64,000 nucleotides of DNA, taken from positions 161,872,542 through 161,936,541 of the forward strand of contig NC_133392.1 in the NCBI RefSeq assembly GCF_047511655.1, written 5' to 3'. The position numbers and the translations under genes are program-made. This document shows positions 12,547-25,848 of this stretch, piece by piece (positions within the stretch are counted from its first letter, which is position 1; each line of letters begins with the position of its first letter). Source of the stretch: Castor canadensis. Taxonomy: Eukaryota > Chordata > Mammalia > Rodentia > Castoridae. Under the pieces are notes generated by a model. That model searched no databases. It worked only from the letters and a program-made list of their open reading frames with translations, and was not told the DNA's origin.

Positions 12547-13959
12547 ATATTCTGAGGGTCCAGCAAGGGTAATGAGGACCATGATTCCATGGGATGCGGG
12601 TGAGCCCCATGCAGGCTCTATGGAATGAATGAACGACTGAGCAGCCCCCTCTGCCCCTCAGCCTCCCAGAGGTCCCTCTTGTTTCCCACCAGGCCTGACT
12701 CCTTCCGGCACATCCCACCCACAGGGGTCTGTTATGCAGCAGGAGCTCAGAAAACAGGTGTGAGGAGCCTGCTCCAATCTGTGGGGGCGGAGACCCCAGA
12801 ATTGACTCCTGAAGGCTGCTGGGAGCACAGAAGGGGATGGGAAAGGAAGGCAGAAAGAGAAACTGTAGGGGGCAGGTCCAGAGCCAGGGTGGGCACCTCA
12901 CTTCCCTCCACAGGCCACTGCTGCTGTGGAGCTGGCCCGGGAAGAGGGGACAGGCACATGCAGGTGCACACACACACACGTGTGAAGACACACATGTGCT
13001 ACACAGGAGGCTGCACGGTGGGCAGGAGGCAGAGGGAATCCCAAGCCAGGCTAAGCCGCAGCCTCAGAAGCCCCAAGAGGTGAAGGGGCACCTAGACCTT
13101 CTGGCCCTGGGCCCCTCTCCACAGCCTGGGCTGCCCAATTCTTGATGGGGCTGGGCATCAGAGGCAGCCTCTTTTGTCCCTTTGTGCTGGGCAGGCAGAA
13201 AGGACAAAAGCTGACTCTCGGCTGGCTAGCTGCTACTACTGGAGACGTCTCTAGGAGCCCTTCCTCCGTCTGCCTGCGATGCTGCCTGTTACACAACAGA
13301 CCTAAGAATAATCCTAAGGGCGGTCACAGACAGAGCGCCCCTCCAGCTGGGGTGGAGTGAGCAACCACTAGGAGCCTGCTTCTGCTCAGGACCTGATCCA
13401 CCTGGAGGCCATGTGCCCCCCCACCCCAGAGGCCGCTCCACCCCAGCACTTGGGAGACCCACTGCAAGTCCTGATTCCTGCTTTGACCCATAGCTCACTG
13501 GGTGAGCCGGGAATGTGGGAATGGCCGGCAGAATCTCGGAGGATCCAGGGCCACCTGAACCCAGAGGTGCTGTGGTCAAGAACCCTGGCCACGCCTGTGG
13601 TGGCCCAACATCAGGCAGCTGCAGGGAAGCTGAATTTTCAGTCAACATGTTGATGCCTGGACCCTAGATAGCTGCTCCTTTCTGGCAGTCAGGGACAGCC
13701 CGGCCACTCTGCATTGCAGGCTGGGGGGCTGCGGTGGATACAGGAGTGGCCCAGCAATGGGCCAGCTGGCTGGGCAACATGCAGCAAGAGGAGCCCCTCT
13801 GGGCTGGTCTCCAGCCCACTCCGGGGTCCCGCAGGCAGCTCACAGCTTCGGCATGCCCCTCCACTGCAGCAGGTGGCAGGCAGCCTGCGGGTCGCTGGCA
13901 CACGCTCTGGGCTGGGCTCCTGCCCTTCCTGAGAGCGGGCGGTGGAGCAGGCGTGATAG

Positions 13960-14085
13960 TTAGTAGCTAATGAAGTAGTCTTATTAGGCTCAGAGTAACC
14001 GAATATATACAAATTGGCCCATAGCTCTTCATCTATTGCAGACATTAAAAATTAAAATCCAATTACAACTCATATCGTCAAACCT
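13960..14085. promoter_or_regulatory. Candidate conserved non-coding element (low-GC block)
   Basis: A sharply bounded AT-rich block in GC-rich surroundings, not a repeat that I recognise. It has several homeodomain-type cores: tagctaatgaag, cttattagg, attaaaatccaattacaac. Conservation itself cannot be seen here. Confidence 0.35.
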
Positions 14086-15015
14086 GGCTGCTGCCTCTTA
14101 CAGCAATCCGTGTGTGGGGTGGGGATTATGTAACCTGAACTCTCAGCGATGGGACATGAGAGGCTCAAGAACTGGGGCTGCCTGGCCCCCGTACCCCTCA
14201 GTAGGGTCTGTATGAGGGCCTCTCCCACCCACAAGCCTCTCTGGCCCCTACAGGAGATACCAAAACCTCCTGTGGGCCCAGGGCCCACAGATCTGGCCCA
14301 AGCACCAGCTGGGGATAGTCCCTGCCTGGTCACCCATAGGAGGACCCACTAGTACCCACAAACAGCTGATAGTGTGTCATCTCTACCAGAGGACAGATGA
14401 CAGGCCTGTTCCCAGCCTCATAGTCACTACACTCCCTGGATGGGCGTGGATCCAAGACATCAAGGCCACCAACCAACCAACCGCCTGGGAGTGCCAAGCA
14501 CAGCACACACTGTCTGATAGATATGTCCACTGAGTCCCCCTGCCACCACCCAGGCCAGCTGCAGTTTCTACTCTGACTACATGACCATGAAGGGTCAATT
14601 CTCTTCTTGCAGAGGGATGGGGGCATTTTCTTCTGTGAGCCCAGCATCCTAGGAGGAGATGTACAGACCAACTCCTGTCCCCACCAATCAGGCAGGAATC
14701 AGGATGGTGACCTTTGACTTTGACCTGTCCCTCTTCCCATGGTGTCTGAACTCCCCTCCATACCTGCAGTTGTCTGGCTGGGCCCCTGCTCAGGGGGCTT
14801 GGCAGGGCACCCATAGGTGCCCCTGGAGGGATGCACTGAGTGCTTCAGCCCAGGCAGCTGGGCATCACCTCAGGAGCTTAGGGAATTAGGGGGACAAGGG
14901 AACACAGAAGCTGCATTCTCATGGTGAGGGTGGAGAAGGACACAAGAGAAAGGCCTGGCCGGTGCAGATCCCATATCTGTCTCAAGGGTCACCAGGCAGG
15001 CAGTCTGGGGCGATT

Positions 15016-15095
15016 GGAAAGGGGGAGGGGAAGGGATTGCAGGGGAGGGGAAAAGAGATGAAGGGAGTGGAGGAGAATGGAAGGGAGGGGAGGCC
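15016..15095. repeat. G/A-rich purine tract
   Basis: About 80 bases nearly free of pyrimidines, built of gggaggggaa-like units. Confidence 0.7.
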
Positions 15096-15559
15096 TTCTA
15101 TTCCCTGGTCATCTCCCTTCTGCCAGCTCCAGAAGTGCCCACATCCCATAAAGGATGACCCATAACTCTGCTTGCAAGCCCAGAGCCCCAGGAAGTACCA
15201 TTCAGCGGATGCTTGAGCTCTTCCCCCACATCACCCTACGGGTGGCCACCCGACAGTGGCCAAGGCACAGTTGGGGTGGAGAGGGTGGCCAGGGACCAGG
15301 TGCAGCACCTGCAGCCCAGAGTGGTGGGTGCCACTGCAGCGCATCCTGGTAGGCATCTGCTGCAGACCCACATGGCAGTGCTCCTGTTGCACCATCCAGT
15401 GGGGGACAGGAGTGCCCTGCCTGGCTCAGCAAGGGTCAGTCTCAGCACAGGGTCACAGTCCCCAGTAGGACATCCTCAGGAAACCAGGAAAGGAAAGTTT
15501 GAAGGGGGGGGGGCGGCCCTCAGTACTTGAGGCCACCAAAAGAGCTCCAATCCCTCTGC

Positions 15560-16240
15560 CTGTCCCTCTACGATCCCACAGGTGTACCCCTGCCCAAGCC
15601 CACCAAGACCAGAGCCCTCCCCGCCGTCAGCACCCCAGAAGCAGCTCGGCCCCAGAGCGGCAGGAAGGGAGCAGCGAACGCCCCTTTCCCCGGGCGCGGC
15701 CCGGACCCGTGCTAGGGGCAGCGGCGCCCCCGCGCGTCCACCCGCCAGGGCCCGGGCGGCGCAGCAACAGGAGCGGCACCTACTGTGCTTCTGCGGAGCG
15801 GCTCCCGCGTCCATTGTCTCCGCGGCAGCGGCGCGGCGGCGGCGGCGGCGGCAAACGTGCGGACCCGGGCGGTCAGCGGCCGGGCTGGAGCTCGGGCTCT
15901 AGCGGCATCGCCCTGCCGGCTCGGGGGACCCGCGGCAGACTGCGCGCTGCGCGCTCGGGCGCAGTGACACTGCGCCCCGTGGAGGCGCCGCGCTCCGAGC
16001 ACGCTGTCACTCGTGCCGCCCGTACCACACCCCCTGCCCGCCCCGCGCCGGGAGGGGGCCGGGGGCGCGGACTGCGCTGCGCACCGAATGGGGCGCGATG
16101 TGGGCACAGCAGGCGAGAGCGACGCCGGAGAGCGGGGTGCACGGGGCGCACAGCGGAGCCAGCACCCGCCCCGCGCCCGCTGCACCCAAAGTACTCTTTC
16201 TGCAAATATGCACCCGCAGCCTCCCTGCTCCCCACTTTCC
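15560..16240. promoter_or_regulatory. Isolated CpG island, candidate promoter
   Basis: Dense CpG in an otherwise CpG-poor interval, with a GGC run at 15834-15852 and several GC boxes. On the minus strand an ATG at 15814-15812 sits in a strong context (gacaATGG) and opens MDAGAAPQKH before a possible donor gtaggt. By synteny an alternative first exon of PLCH2 would run in this direction. I could not recognise any PLCH2 sequence, so that is inference only. Confidence 0.45.
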
Positions 16241-19200
16241 CTCGGCTCCCAAGACCCGGACCGGGAGGGGGCAGGGCGCTTCCCCAAACCAGGCTGTTCA
16301 ACGCAGCCAAAGCAGGGCGCTGGGCCGGTCATTGCTCCCAACCCCCTCCCTTGCCACCCTAGTGCTTGAATAGAAAGGGCCTGGGTCACCCCTCCCCCAA
16401 CCAAGATGCCAGGGGCATGTGCAGAGCCTGAAAGTCCTGAAACTGGTGGGGGAGGGCTGTAGAGGGCTCCTCAACTGGACAGGTGCACCCCTTAACTCCC
16501 TCAAGGGAAGCAGCCCTATGTTGGGTTGGGTCTGGGAGGAGGGGCTTGGTACCGCTGTCTTGGAAACCATCCCTCATTCCTGAAGAGAGGACCAAGATGG
16601 GAGATGTAAATGCAGGCCAGACACTAGTCTCACACACAACTCCTTCTCACTGTGCCAGGTCCTGGGTGGTGCCCACGGCAGCAACAGATACAGGCCCTGG
16701 GCCCTGGGCACCCTTCTTGGGACCTCCCTGCCAGACCAGGCTTCTCTGCAGGCCCCAGCTCTTCTTCCCACCATGGCCATCCCCTGCCCCATCCCCTATT
16801 GCAGCAGGCAGCAGTCACAGAGAGGGAGAAACTGCCAAGAGAAAGTGTCCAGCTACACCTGTGTCCACAGGGGTCCCCACTCCCTCCTTGACCTTCTTTA
16901 GCAAGAGCTAAGAAATGGAACTTTCTGTTCCACCCCACCTTGCCAACTGCAGCCCAGAGAGGCCCCCCAGCCTGTCATCAGGCCACTCCCAGACCCCAGC
17001 CTGCTAGGGAAGCCCCATCCATACCATTTCTGCACCCGAGTGGGGTCCCTGGACTCAATCCTTTGGGGTCTGACCTGGGCAGTTCAGAATGGGAAGGGAA
17101 TCCTAGCCAGACCTGAGAATAAAATGTGGCCCAGTGAGGAGACTTGAATCCCTGGACTTGGCCTGACAGGAAAGAAAAGACTGGTCTGGGATGAGGCCTG
17201 ACATGGGCACCAGATTGGAAACAGGTTCCTGGAACTGGGGAGGAAACCAGGGTTGGGGAATGGGTGTCATTTGAGACAAATGCTGCCAACGTCCTCATTT
17301 TGCCCCATGGCAGACCCTGATCACTCTCTGGCCCTGCTCTAGTGACTTAAGAGGGCACACAGACACAGGCTCATGTCCCAGCTCCCACAGATCCATGAGC
17401 AGCCTCAGCCTCCCTTCTCTGGGCCTCACTTTCCCCAGATACATACTTGCTGATTTCTGTGTTTCCTTCCAGATTACTGACTTTCCTCAAGCCACCCAAC
17501 AGACTCCTTGGCTGTGCTGCAGACCCTGGGGCCAGAGCTGACCCATGAGAGATGGCCTGGGGCACCTGCCGGGCAGCTGAGCACCAAAGCTTTCTGCTTT
17601 CCAGGCTCCTTGGCACCTCCCAGCTCTGTTTCTGTCTGCTTTGGAAGCTCTGTGCCAGATATGTGTTCTGGGATGCTTCATCTGACTGAAGCCAGATGAG
17701 TAGGGCAGGTCATATCAGGCATTCCCACCACGGCCTCCATCATCCTCACAATGAGGGGCTGTCAGGAACTGTGCTGCCCTAATTGGGCTACATAGGGAGC
17801 AGAGGCAATTAGAGGAGGTCCTCTGTGTGGGATGCACTTTTCCCACACAGGCTGCTTCCTGGCTCCCCTCAGCCATAGCCATGCACTCCGGACTCCACCC
17901 TGGCTTCCTCTCCTGGAATGCTGTCCCCAGCAACTTCTCTGCCCACCCCCCCATGAATACCCAGGCCAGAACAGAGCTGCCCACTCCTGTCTTCCACCCC
18001 CACCCTGACAGCATGAGCTGGCCCAGGACCCCAGTGGGAGTGCAAGATGAGCAAATGAAGTGTAAGTGAATAAAGAGTCCCTGGTGTCCGGTGTTTCTGT
18101 GTGCTATAAGAATGCATGATCCCCAGCCTCCTGCCCACTCTCAATGCCCCTGGACCCTCCCAACACATGCCAGGGCTGGCCAGAGCCAAGCACAGGCCAG
18201 AATGGAATCAGAAGCCTCGAAACATTCAGTCATTGTACCTAAGGTGCCAGGGCTTCTTGGCTTCTGAGACACCACAGGAGGGACCTAGCCAGGCAGCAGC
18301 TGAAACTGAGGCTGGGGGCTTCCTTCTGCACTCTGCCCATCCAAGGGCTTTTCTGAGCATCCCATTCAGGCTTAAAGAGCTCCAGGGCTTAGTGCATGCA
18401 GAAAAGGGAAACCCAGCCCCCTCCACTTTCTGGGCATCAGGTGAACCACACCCGCAGCACAGGGGGGGTCTCTTCTCACAGAACAGATGCCAGGTCCTGG
18501 AAGAAGGACTCAGGCACAGCCAGATCCTGCAGTTGCAGCTCAAGGTCCTCAGATGAAGCCCCAGGAGAAAAAAAATCAACATCTCTCTGGTGCCACGGGA
18601 AACATGGCTGAGAGCTGAGACCCAGGGACAGACACAAACAGGGAAACAGAAACCAAGAGCACCAAGATAGAGAAGCATGGGCTTCCTCTGCAGAAAGCCC
18701 AAACTACAATGCAAATTGGAAACAACGAAAGAAGTCTCCACTGTGAGCAAAAATCCCTGGGATCCCTGGGGAGGCCAGGCCTGCAGTGAAGAAGGAAAGG
18801 CCATAGGTGGTGGTGAGTGGAAGGACCCACAGCAATAGCAGGTGATCTTGGGCAATTCCAGTAGCCAGAGCAGACAACCTGCCACCAGGCCACCTCTGCC
18901 CTTGACCTCCCCCACCCTCTGCCACTAACCCCCTTGTCCCACTGGTCTTTCTTCCCCAGGTCTCCCAAACATGCCAGTACCTGGGCCTCACCCTCAGCCC
19001 TCATCAGGCCTCCCAGATTCTCCAGTACACCTGCCATCTTGGGGCACAGACTACATCAGATATCCTAGCCTGGCACCCAGGACCCCCAGATTAGCCCCAT
19101 CTGCCTTCCCCACAACCACTGGCTCCTTCCCTCACAGATATTGCACAGAGCCAGACTCCTGCTCCATGTGCCTTCCGCCTTCAGCCTGCATTCCAAGGTC

Positions 19201-20104
19201 TGGAGCACAGCACCTTCCCTGGTTGCCTTGTTCCCCGCCCCCCCGCCCCTCCCCAGCCAACATACACACACACAATGTCCCAGGATATATGTGATCTTGC
19301 CCTTGTTTTGACTCTGCCCTTTCCAGCAAGATCATAGGAAGGGAACCACATGCCCACTGCTCCCTCCAAACACTGAACAGGCCTGGCTTTGGGGACCCTC
19401 TGGTGTTGTCTTTCCTTGGTGGATAGGAATCCAGCCAGACTTGGCTCCACTGCCTTGTACACCCTGAGGCACTCCCCTGCTGGTCGCAGGGTCCAGCTCT
19501 GGGTTTTACAGATGGCTTAGGGCAGAAGCAGGCTCAGAGACCTATCTGCAGCCCTGGGTCACCCCTGCAGACACACATGCCTGGAGAGACACTCTCAGGG
19601 AGGCAGCAAGAGGCACAGCAAGGGCACCGCAGGCAGAGCAGCACACATACGCCAAATCAATAAGTCTAATTGGGCAAATGTGCAATTCTCAACTAGCTAA
19701 ATTTAGAAAGTGTGTGTTTCGTTTTCCACTGGCATCTGGTCTTAAGACGTCCCGTTCTCAATCAGAACTCAAGACAACGTGCAGGATTGGCTCTCAGTCC
19801 CCACCAGCTCCTGCTTCCCACCCACGGGGCCTAGGGCCCGGCACCAAGGAAAGGAAAGCCAGGCCTAGCCAGCAGTGGGTGAGGGCAATGGCCTAGACAG
19901 CTCTTGTGACTTGACCTCCCAGCCTAGGGCAAGGTGACCCTACTACCCCAACCCCCCAGGCACCTTGCTATGTTGAGCTAGAACCAAGAAGAGGTGGGAT
20001 GAAGAAGAGAGGAATGAAGGCATCTCTATGGTTGCTGCTGGCCCTTAGGAATCATTGTTTCCTAATATTACATTTTCTTTATGGGGCACAAAGACTGGAA
20101 GACA
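16241..20104. other. Gene-free interval, third part
   Basis: Non-coding and mostly unique. Includes AT-richer blocks with TAATTG cores at 17745-17830 and 19630-19765, and an isolated plus-strand AATAAA at about 18068. No exon could be assigned. Confidence 0.65.
19630..19765. promoter_or_regulatory. Candidate conserved non-coding element
   Basis: A low-GC block, not a recognised repeat, with aaatcaataagtctaattgg, gtgcaattctc and tagctaaatttag. It resembles developmental enhancers in composition only. Confidence 0.3.
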
Positions 20105-20409
20105 AGCTAGGTGTGGTGGTACATGCCTGTAATTCCAGCTACTTGAGAAGCAGAAGTAGGATGATCAAAGCCCCAGTCCAGCCCTGGAAAAGCATGAAAC
20201 CCTATCTGAAAAAAAAGCAAAAAATGGCTGGAGACAAGAATCAGGTGGCAGAGCACCTGCCTAGCAATCACAAGGCTCTGAGTTCAAACCCCCGTACCAC
20301 CAAAAAAGAAAGGAAAGAAGGAAGGAAGGAAAGAGAGAGATATAAAGAAAGGAAGGAAGAAAGAAAGAAAGACAGGAAGGAAGGAAGGAAGAAAAGAAAG
20401 AAGACAAAA
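20105..20409 (+). mobile_element. B1-ID dimeric SINE with long purine tail
   Basis: A B1-like left part (gtgtggtggtacatgcctgtaattcc) is followed by an ID-type right part (agagcacctgcctagcaatc, gagttcaaacccc). The tail at 20302-20409 has expanded into GAAA/GGAA units. Pol III A/B-box remnants belong to the SINE, not to a tRNA gene. Confidence 0.85.
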
Positions 20410-21970
20410 AGACACCTACCCAGGATCCCAGAGCCTGGGACTATTCTGTCCCCAAACAGCCCCTCTTCTTGTTAGGAAGCAATACTTTCCACTTTCAAGC
20501 TGTGGCAGGGCCTCTCCTACATGGCCATCCCTATGTCAGAGCCGCAACTGCTCCAGGTCAGACTGGATCTCTGCACAGAGCAGCCCTGGCAACCCGGGCC
20601 TAAGCAGGGAGCAGCCTACAGCAGGAGAGGCAGGCAGAATGCTTGATGCTGGGATAGAAACCACCCCAGCTCTCCCCAGGCCAAACACATGGGCTCCTCC
20701 AGCCCTGGGACCTGCAGAGGAACGCCCGGTGGGACCAGAGGTGGCAGGCCGCTCTGGCTTAGGGAGAAGGTAAAGGTGGTGAGCAGGTGATGGGGGTTGG
20801 CAGCTCCCAGCCTCCATTACTTGAGGCCAATTCAGAACAATCTTGGTCTGGGATACTGAGGTTGGTGACTCCACAGTGCTGAATGGGGCCTAGGCTGGTA
20901 GGGAGGAGGTGGGAGTGGGGCTGAGGGCAGCCACACTAGGCTCCAAGAGGGAGTGGATAGGCAGGGGGTTTTCACCAGCCTGCGTCAGGGATGGTGGGGG
21001 ACCCTTTCCTAGACACTGGGTCCTGGACATCCAGGGCCCTGGTTGGTACAGGACAAAATGGAGAAGCATAGCCCCTTCTCCTTCCTCCTTGTAGACAGCC
21101 CCCACCAGGAGCCCTGGGCCTGCCTTCTCTGATAGAGCTTAGGGTCTGCACACAACCCTGTCTGGGGCGTGGGGAGCTGGAGGCAGAGGAGGAGCACAGG
21201 AGGGGGGCCCTCTAAAGAGATTCTCCCCAGGGTCTCTTCCAGTCCCCTCAATCTCACAGGGTTGCTCCTGAGGGACACCAGGACCCTGGGCCCTGCCCTT
21301 CTCTTCTTACCTCACTCCAAGCCTAGTCCTGCTTTTCAAATCTCCATCATAACCCAGCCATTGCCTGCACACATCGGCCATGCCGTCTGCCATTGTGATC
21401 GTCACTCACTCGCTACAACCACTGACAAGGCCCTCTGAGCATCCCCAGGACTCCTGGCTGGGTGGCCAGGAGTTCAAATATGACCCTGCTGGAGGCGGCC
21501 TCAGTCCAGTGACCAGTGTGAAACAAGAGCCCAGCCAAGTCACCAAGTGTGTTACAAAGGCTATGGAGGCAGAAACTGGGGGGAGGGGAGCATGATGGTG
21601 TGCAGCAGGAGGGCCCTTCAGACAGGTAAGGCCTGAACATTGCTTGGTGGGGTGGTACAGCAGAGGAGAGGGGCTACAGGAAAAGCAGGCAGGGGGCAAA
21701 TCATGGAGAGCCATAGTGACCCAAGCGAGAAGGTGCTGGCAGGTGAGCTCCAGAACAGATGGCCGGCTGAGCACATGTGTGTGTTGTGAGTGTGTTTGTG
21801 TGTATGTCTGGGCAGGGAAGCAGGACCCAATGGTGGTTCGGATGGTGTGAGGCCTGTAGTGGAAGAGAATATGGGGGGCGGGGGGGCTGGGAGATAAAGG
21901 AGCAGCCCAAGGATGAACAGGTAAGATGTTGTGGGTGGAAGCCGTTCCCAGGATTTGGCTCAAGGGTGTG

Positions 21971-21972
<2 letters not shown>

Positions 21973-22025
<53 letters not shown>
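21973..22025. repeat. (GT)n microsatellite
   Basis: About 26 uninterrupted GT units, long enough to be highly variable. Confidence 0.95.
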
Positions 22026-22027
<2 letters not shown>

Positions 22028-23649
22028 GGGGTGCTGTTTGCTTAGACAGAGAAGCCTGGGGCAGAGGCCTGAAGCTGTGTTCTCAAGAACTATGAGTTTG
22101 AGTCCGGAGCAGAGCTGTCCAGCTGGCTGTGGTAGGTCCCCACTGGGGTTGAACAGGAATGGGAGCTGCACACTCCTGGGCTGGAAGGGTTGGGGTAACC
22201 CGTGATGGGGATGAAACTGAGTCTCCAGACCAGGGTTCCCTGCTCAGAGGACACAGGGTCATAACCCACCAAGACCCCCAGCTGGGAGGAATAACCCCTG
22301 GCTATTGCCTGACCAGCCCTCAGGAGACTAGAAAGAAAGCAGATCCCCAAAGACTAATCCAGGGGCCAGGTCTGAGCTCACTGTCCCATCCCCACCCCCA
22401 GCCTTCAATGTGCCCAAGAGCCCTATGTCAGCATGCATGAGCACCAACTGTGTACCAGGTCCACAGGGGTGAGGACTCCCAGCAGGCCATGTCCTCACTC
22501 AGGGCTCTGGACTCCTGGGAGAAGAGCCCTAGGGAGGGACCTAAACAGGATTTCATGTCCCCTTGCTCACCCCGCCCCCAAAGTGTGCTCTGTCCACCCC
22601 AAAGCCCCCCAAATGCCTTCTGGTGGAAACCTGGCACAGCTGGTCTCTTGGGACACTCCAACTGGACTCAGTCACACTGCCCACACCCTCTCCTCTCTGC
22701 AGACCCCCACCCACCCCAGGCAGGAAGAAAGCCAGCTCTGCCCCTTTTACCAGATGTCAGGGGAAGCTGTGCCAGGAGCCCAGAGAATAGAGTACAGGAA
22801 GACGGAATACCCTGGCATTTGGGCACACCTGCCAACCTGGCCTGCCAGGTACCCTTCTCTATCCTCCCAAGGCCAGGCTGGGCCAAGGAACTGCCCTGGA
22901 AGAGAGGAGGGGCCCTTGCCCTTTCCTTAGCAGCAGGCAGAAACTGAGAGTGCAAACCCTAGGCAGCAAGTGAACCCCACTGGGCTGGGCAGGAATCTCC
23001 CACTGAGCCCACCTAGGGAAGGCCACACCAAGCTGGGGCCAGGCCTCCTGCAACAATGGCCTCTCAACTCCGGCTCTCTGGACCACTCATGGCCTCCTCT
23101 GCCCCTCCCCAGCCTTATTTAGCAAACCCCAAAGGACTCTGAGCCCCAGCCTCCCTTTTATGGGTACATACAGCTGGGGCCATCAGCTATGTGTTATGGC
23201 TCCAAGAGGAGAGATACTGTGCCGGACTCCATGAGCCACAGGCTCCATCCATTGCTGTCCTGCCCAGGGGATCCCATCAAGACACTGCCCAACTGCCCAC
23301 CCACCCCAGGGAGCTTCCCTGCCTGCACCCCCACCTCACACACACACACCAGCCTCACCTGTAGTCTACCTACCACTGGGCCACTTTCCCCAGTCATAGA
23401 TGCCACATGTCCTGCCTCCTTCTAGAAAAGACTGACCCTGCACCAGACGGGGGCCAACACTGGAAAGGCACTGGGGCTCACCATGAGCTCCAGGCCAGAC
23501 CCCCCACCCAGTTCTACCAGCACCCGCACAGACAGCATCTCCTCTGATTTCTCAGCAAGCTGAAGGTGGGAGCTTCAAAGAGCCTGGTGCACAACAAATG
23601 TCGCTGCACACGGACAGAGACTCGAGGCCTCCACAGAAACAAGGAGAGA

Positions 23650-24052
23650 GACACCAGGTGCCTTCACGGGGCTCTTCCTTGCAGCATTACTGGGGGCAGC
23701 TGTACTCTGAAGGATCCTAGATGCCCAGCAATGGCCACGGTGCTGCACCCACAGGCGCAGGAAGCAGCCATTAAAAACCAGGCTCCAGGAGAAAGCATAC
23801 AGGTTGAAAGAACTATGACGGCATTCTGAACCCCAGGTGGGCTCATGAGGGAGGGAGACAGACAGCACTGAGGTGGGAGAAACAGGCAGCTGGGGAGCTT
23901 CCCCAGGGCACAGAAACCCGCACACACAGGCTCCAAGGAGATGTGGACGGTGTTGGCAAATCTCACTTGCTTCTTTATATTTTTGTATTGCACTTTCCAG
24001 AGCAGCTCCTCTGAGGCAGGCTTGCTTTCATAGTCAGGGGGAAAAAAAAAAC
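23650..24052 (+). mobile_element. Ancient LINE-1 (L1M/HAL1 class) 3' end
   Basis: The phrases tagatgcccagcaatgg and cagccattaaaaaccaggct, then ctttatatttttgtattgc and a poly-A run at about 24042-24052, come in the order of old L1 3' ends. It is strongly diverged and drifted to high GC. Confidence 0.55.
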
Positions 24053-25612
24053 ATACAAGAGAGCCTGGCAGCGCTGGTGAGAAGTCCCAGGGGAGCCCAG
24101 ATCTGAGCACACTTTGAAGTGGGATAGCCCCCCCAGGAGGCACGTGTCCTGAGTGTGGGCACTCATGCCATCCTCCTCAACCTCCAGTCTCATGGCCATA
24201 GCTGCTCCAGTCAAGCAGAAAGACAGACAGACATATACCCCAGCTGGCCCTGTGCTGACAGCCAGAGACTTGTTTCATTGTCACTTGCAGGGGACAGGAG
24301 AGCCCTGGCTAGGATTACTGGCACACATACCCTCGACACCTAGAGAACATCCCATCTCTGGCCACTCTACATCCTGGTTCTCCCAGGGCCAGCTAGGCCC
24401 TCTCTCCATCAACGAAGTGGAAAACCAGCTGCATACTCCTGGGTTCACAGAGGACCCCCTGTGGAGGAGGAGCCTTCCACATCACTGGCTCAGCTCACAC
24501 ACACCCCACCTCTGAGTTCACTGGTCCAGTCCACCGCAGGACAGCAGAGCTGTCAGCTCCTCTGGAGGGAAACACAGACCCACCTGTGGGCAGGAAGGGT
24601 GGCATATGCAGTCCGGCTAGGGACAGCTGCGTAACAGCCTGGGCAGGTGCCCTCGACTTCTCCCATTGAGAGGAGAAAAGAGGCTGCAGCTTGGAGTCCC
24701 AGAAAGAGAAAAGAATGGCCACCATAGTCCCTCCCATCTGGCCTACCCAGGGGCGGCATCTCCCAGGGGTGGCTAGCTGGCTGTTATGACAGTTCCCCAA
24801 GGCAAGTGACCTGGGGGGCCTACCATCCCTGCTGGGAATGCCACAGTGTCTGTCCAACCCTGCACCCCAAAGTTCCAACCTTCCATCTCTGCCATCTATG
24901 ACCCCAGTAGCATGGGCAGGGGAGGAGGGCACAGGGATCAGGGAGGAAGCTGTTCCCAGTGTCTGGTGGGTGCTTGGTCAGGGCCAGGAGTGGCTCAGCC
25001 TGGTGCTGCACAGGTCTCAGCATCCCTACCAGGACTCCCATGCCTCAGGGTTCTGGGCACGGGAGCTTGGGTGACACACCCCAATACTGCAAGTCCCTGG
25101 CCCGGCCCACGCACCAGCAGCTCATGTGTGTCCCCACCCTTCAGCCTGTGGAATGGATTGAGTTGCTCTAAATGAAACCCGTTACCACGGATACACCAGA
25201 ACTGAGATAGGACGAATTACGCAGGGGAGCTGTCGGCCACCAAGGGCCAGAGGGTCTGTTTAAAGGCGTCCAACACTGTCCCACTGCCCATAGCCCTCGG
25301 CCCCACACTGTCAGCCTACCTCAGCCCAGTCAAGAAGCTTAGCTCTCCTGAGCTCCTGAGCTGCCATCTTTTGCAAGGTGGGAAGTTGGGTCTTGCAGCC
25401 TAGGTCCCAGTCCAGAATCTTGGAAGCCTCGCTTCCTCTTCTGGAGAATGGGGCCTGGCCCCTTGTGAGACACAATGGCCAGGAATCCGGGGCAGGCCCA
25501 AGAATTGTGGCTGAGGCCTGTGCAAACTGTTCGACCCAGGACCCCAAAACCCAATGGGACAGAGCAGACCCCAGACCCACACCACCTGGGGCATCTTGCT
25601 GACACCCTTGTC

Positions 25613-25706
25613 CCTCTCGCTCTCTCTCTCACTCTCTCTCTCTCTATCTCTCTCTCTCTTTCTCTCTCTCTCTCTCACTCTCTCTCTCTCTATCTCTCTC
25701 TCTCTT

Positions 25707-25754
<48 letters not shown>

Positions 25755-25784
25755 ACTCTCTCTCTCTCTATCTCTCTCTCTCTT

Positions 25785-25848
<64 letters not shown>

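Larger units (their letters stand above)
11553..15559. other. Gene-free interval, second part
   Basis: Non-coding. Contains the source of the 46-bp repeat, a TG-rich microsatellite (12420-12546), a short CA run near 12966, an AT-rich block at 13960-14085 that looks like a conserved non-coding element, and a G/A-rich tract at 15016-15095. Confidence 0.7.

Noticed and set aside
12305-12991. 228-codon minus-strand open frame
   Set aside because: It runs through the TG microsatellite (His-Thr repeats) and has no recognisable similarity.
15499-16362. 287-codon plus-strand open frame
   Set aside because: It lies in the CpG island where stops are rare, is rich in Arg, Pro, Gly and Ala, shows no domain, and has equally long frames on the opposite strand.
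18064-18075. AATAAA on the plus strand as the 3' end of an unknown gene
   Set aside because: A single hexamer with no upstream exon is expected by chance in 64 kb.
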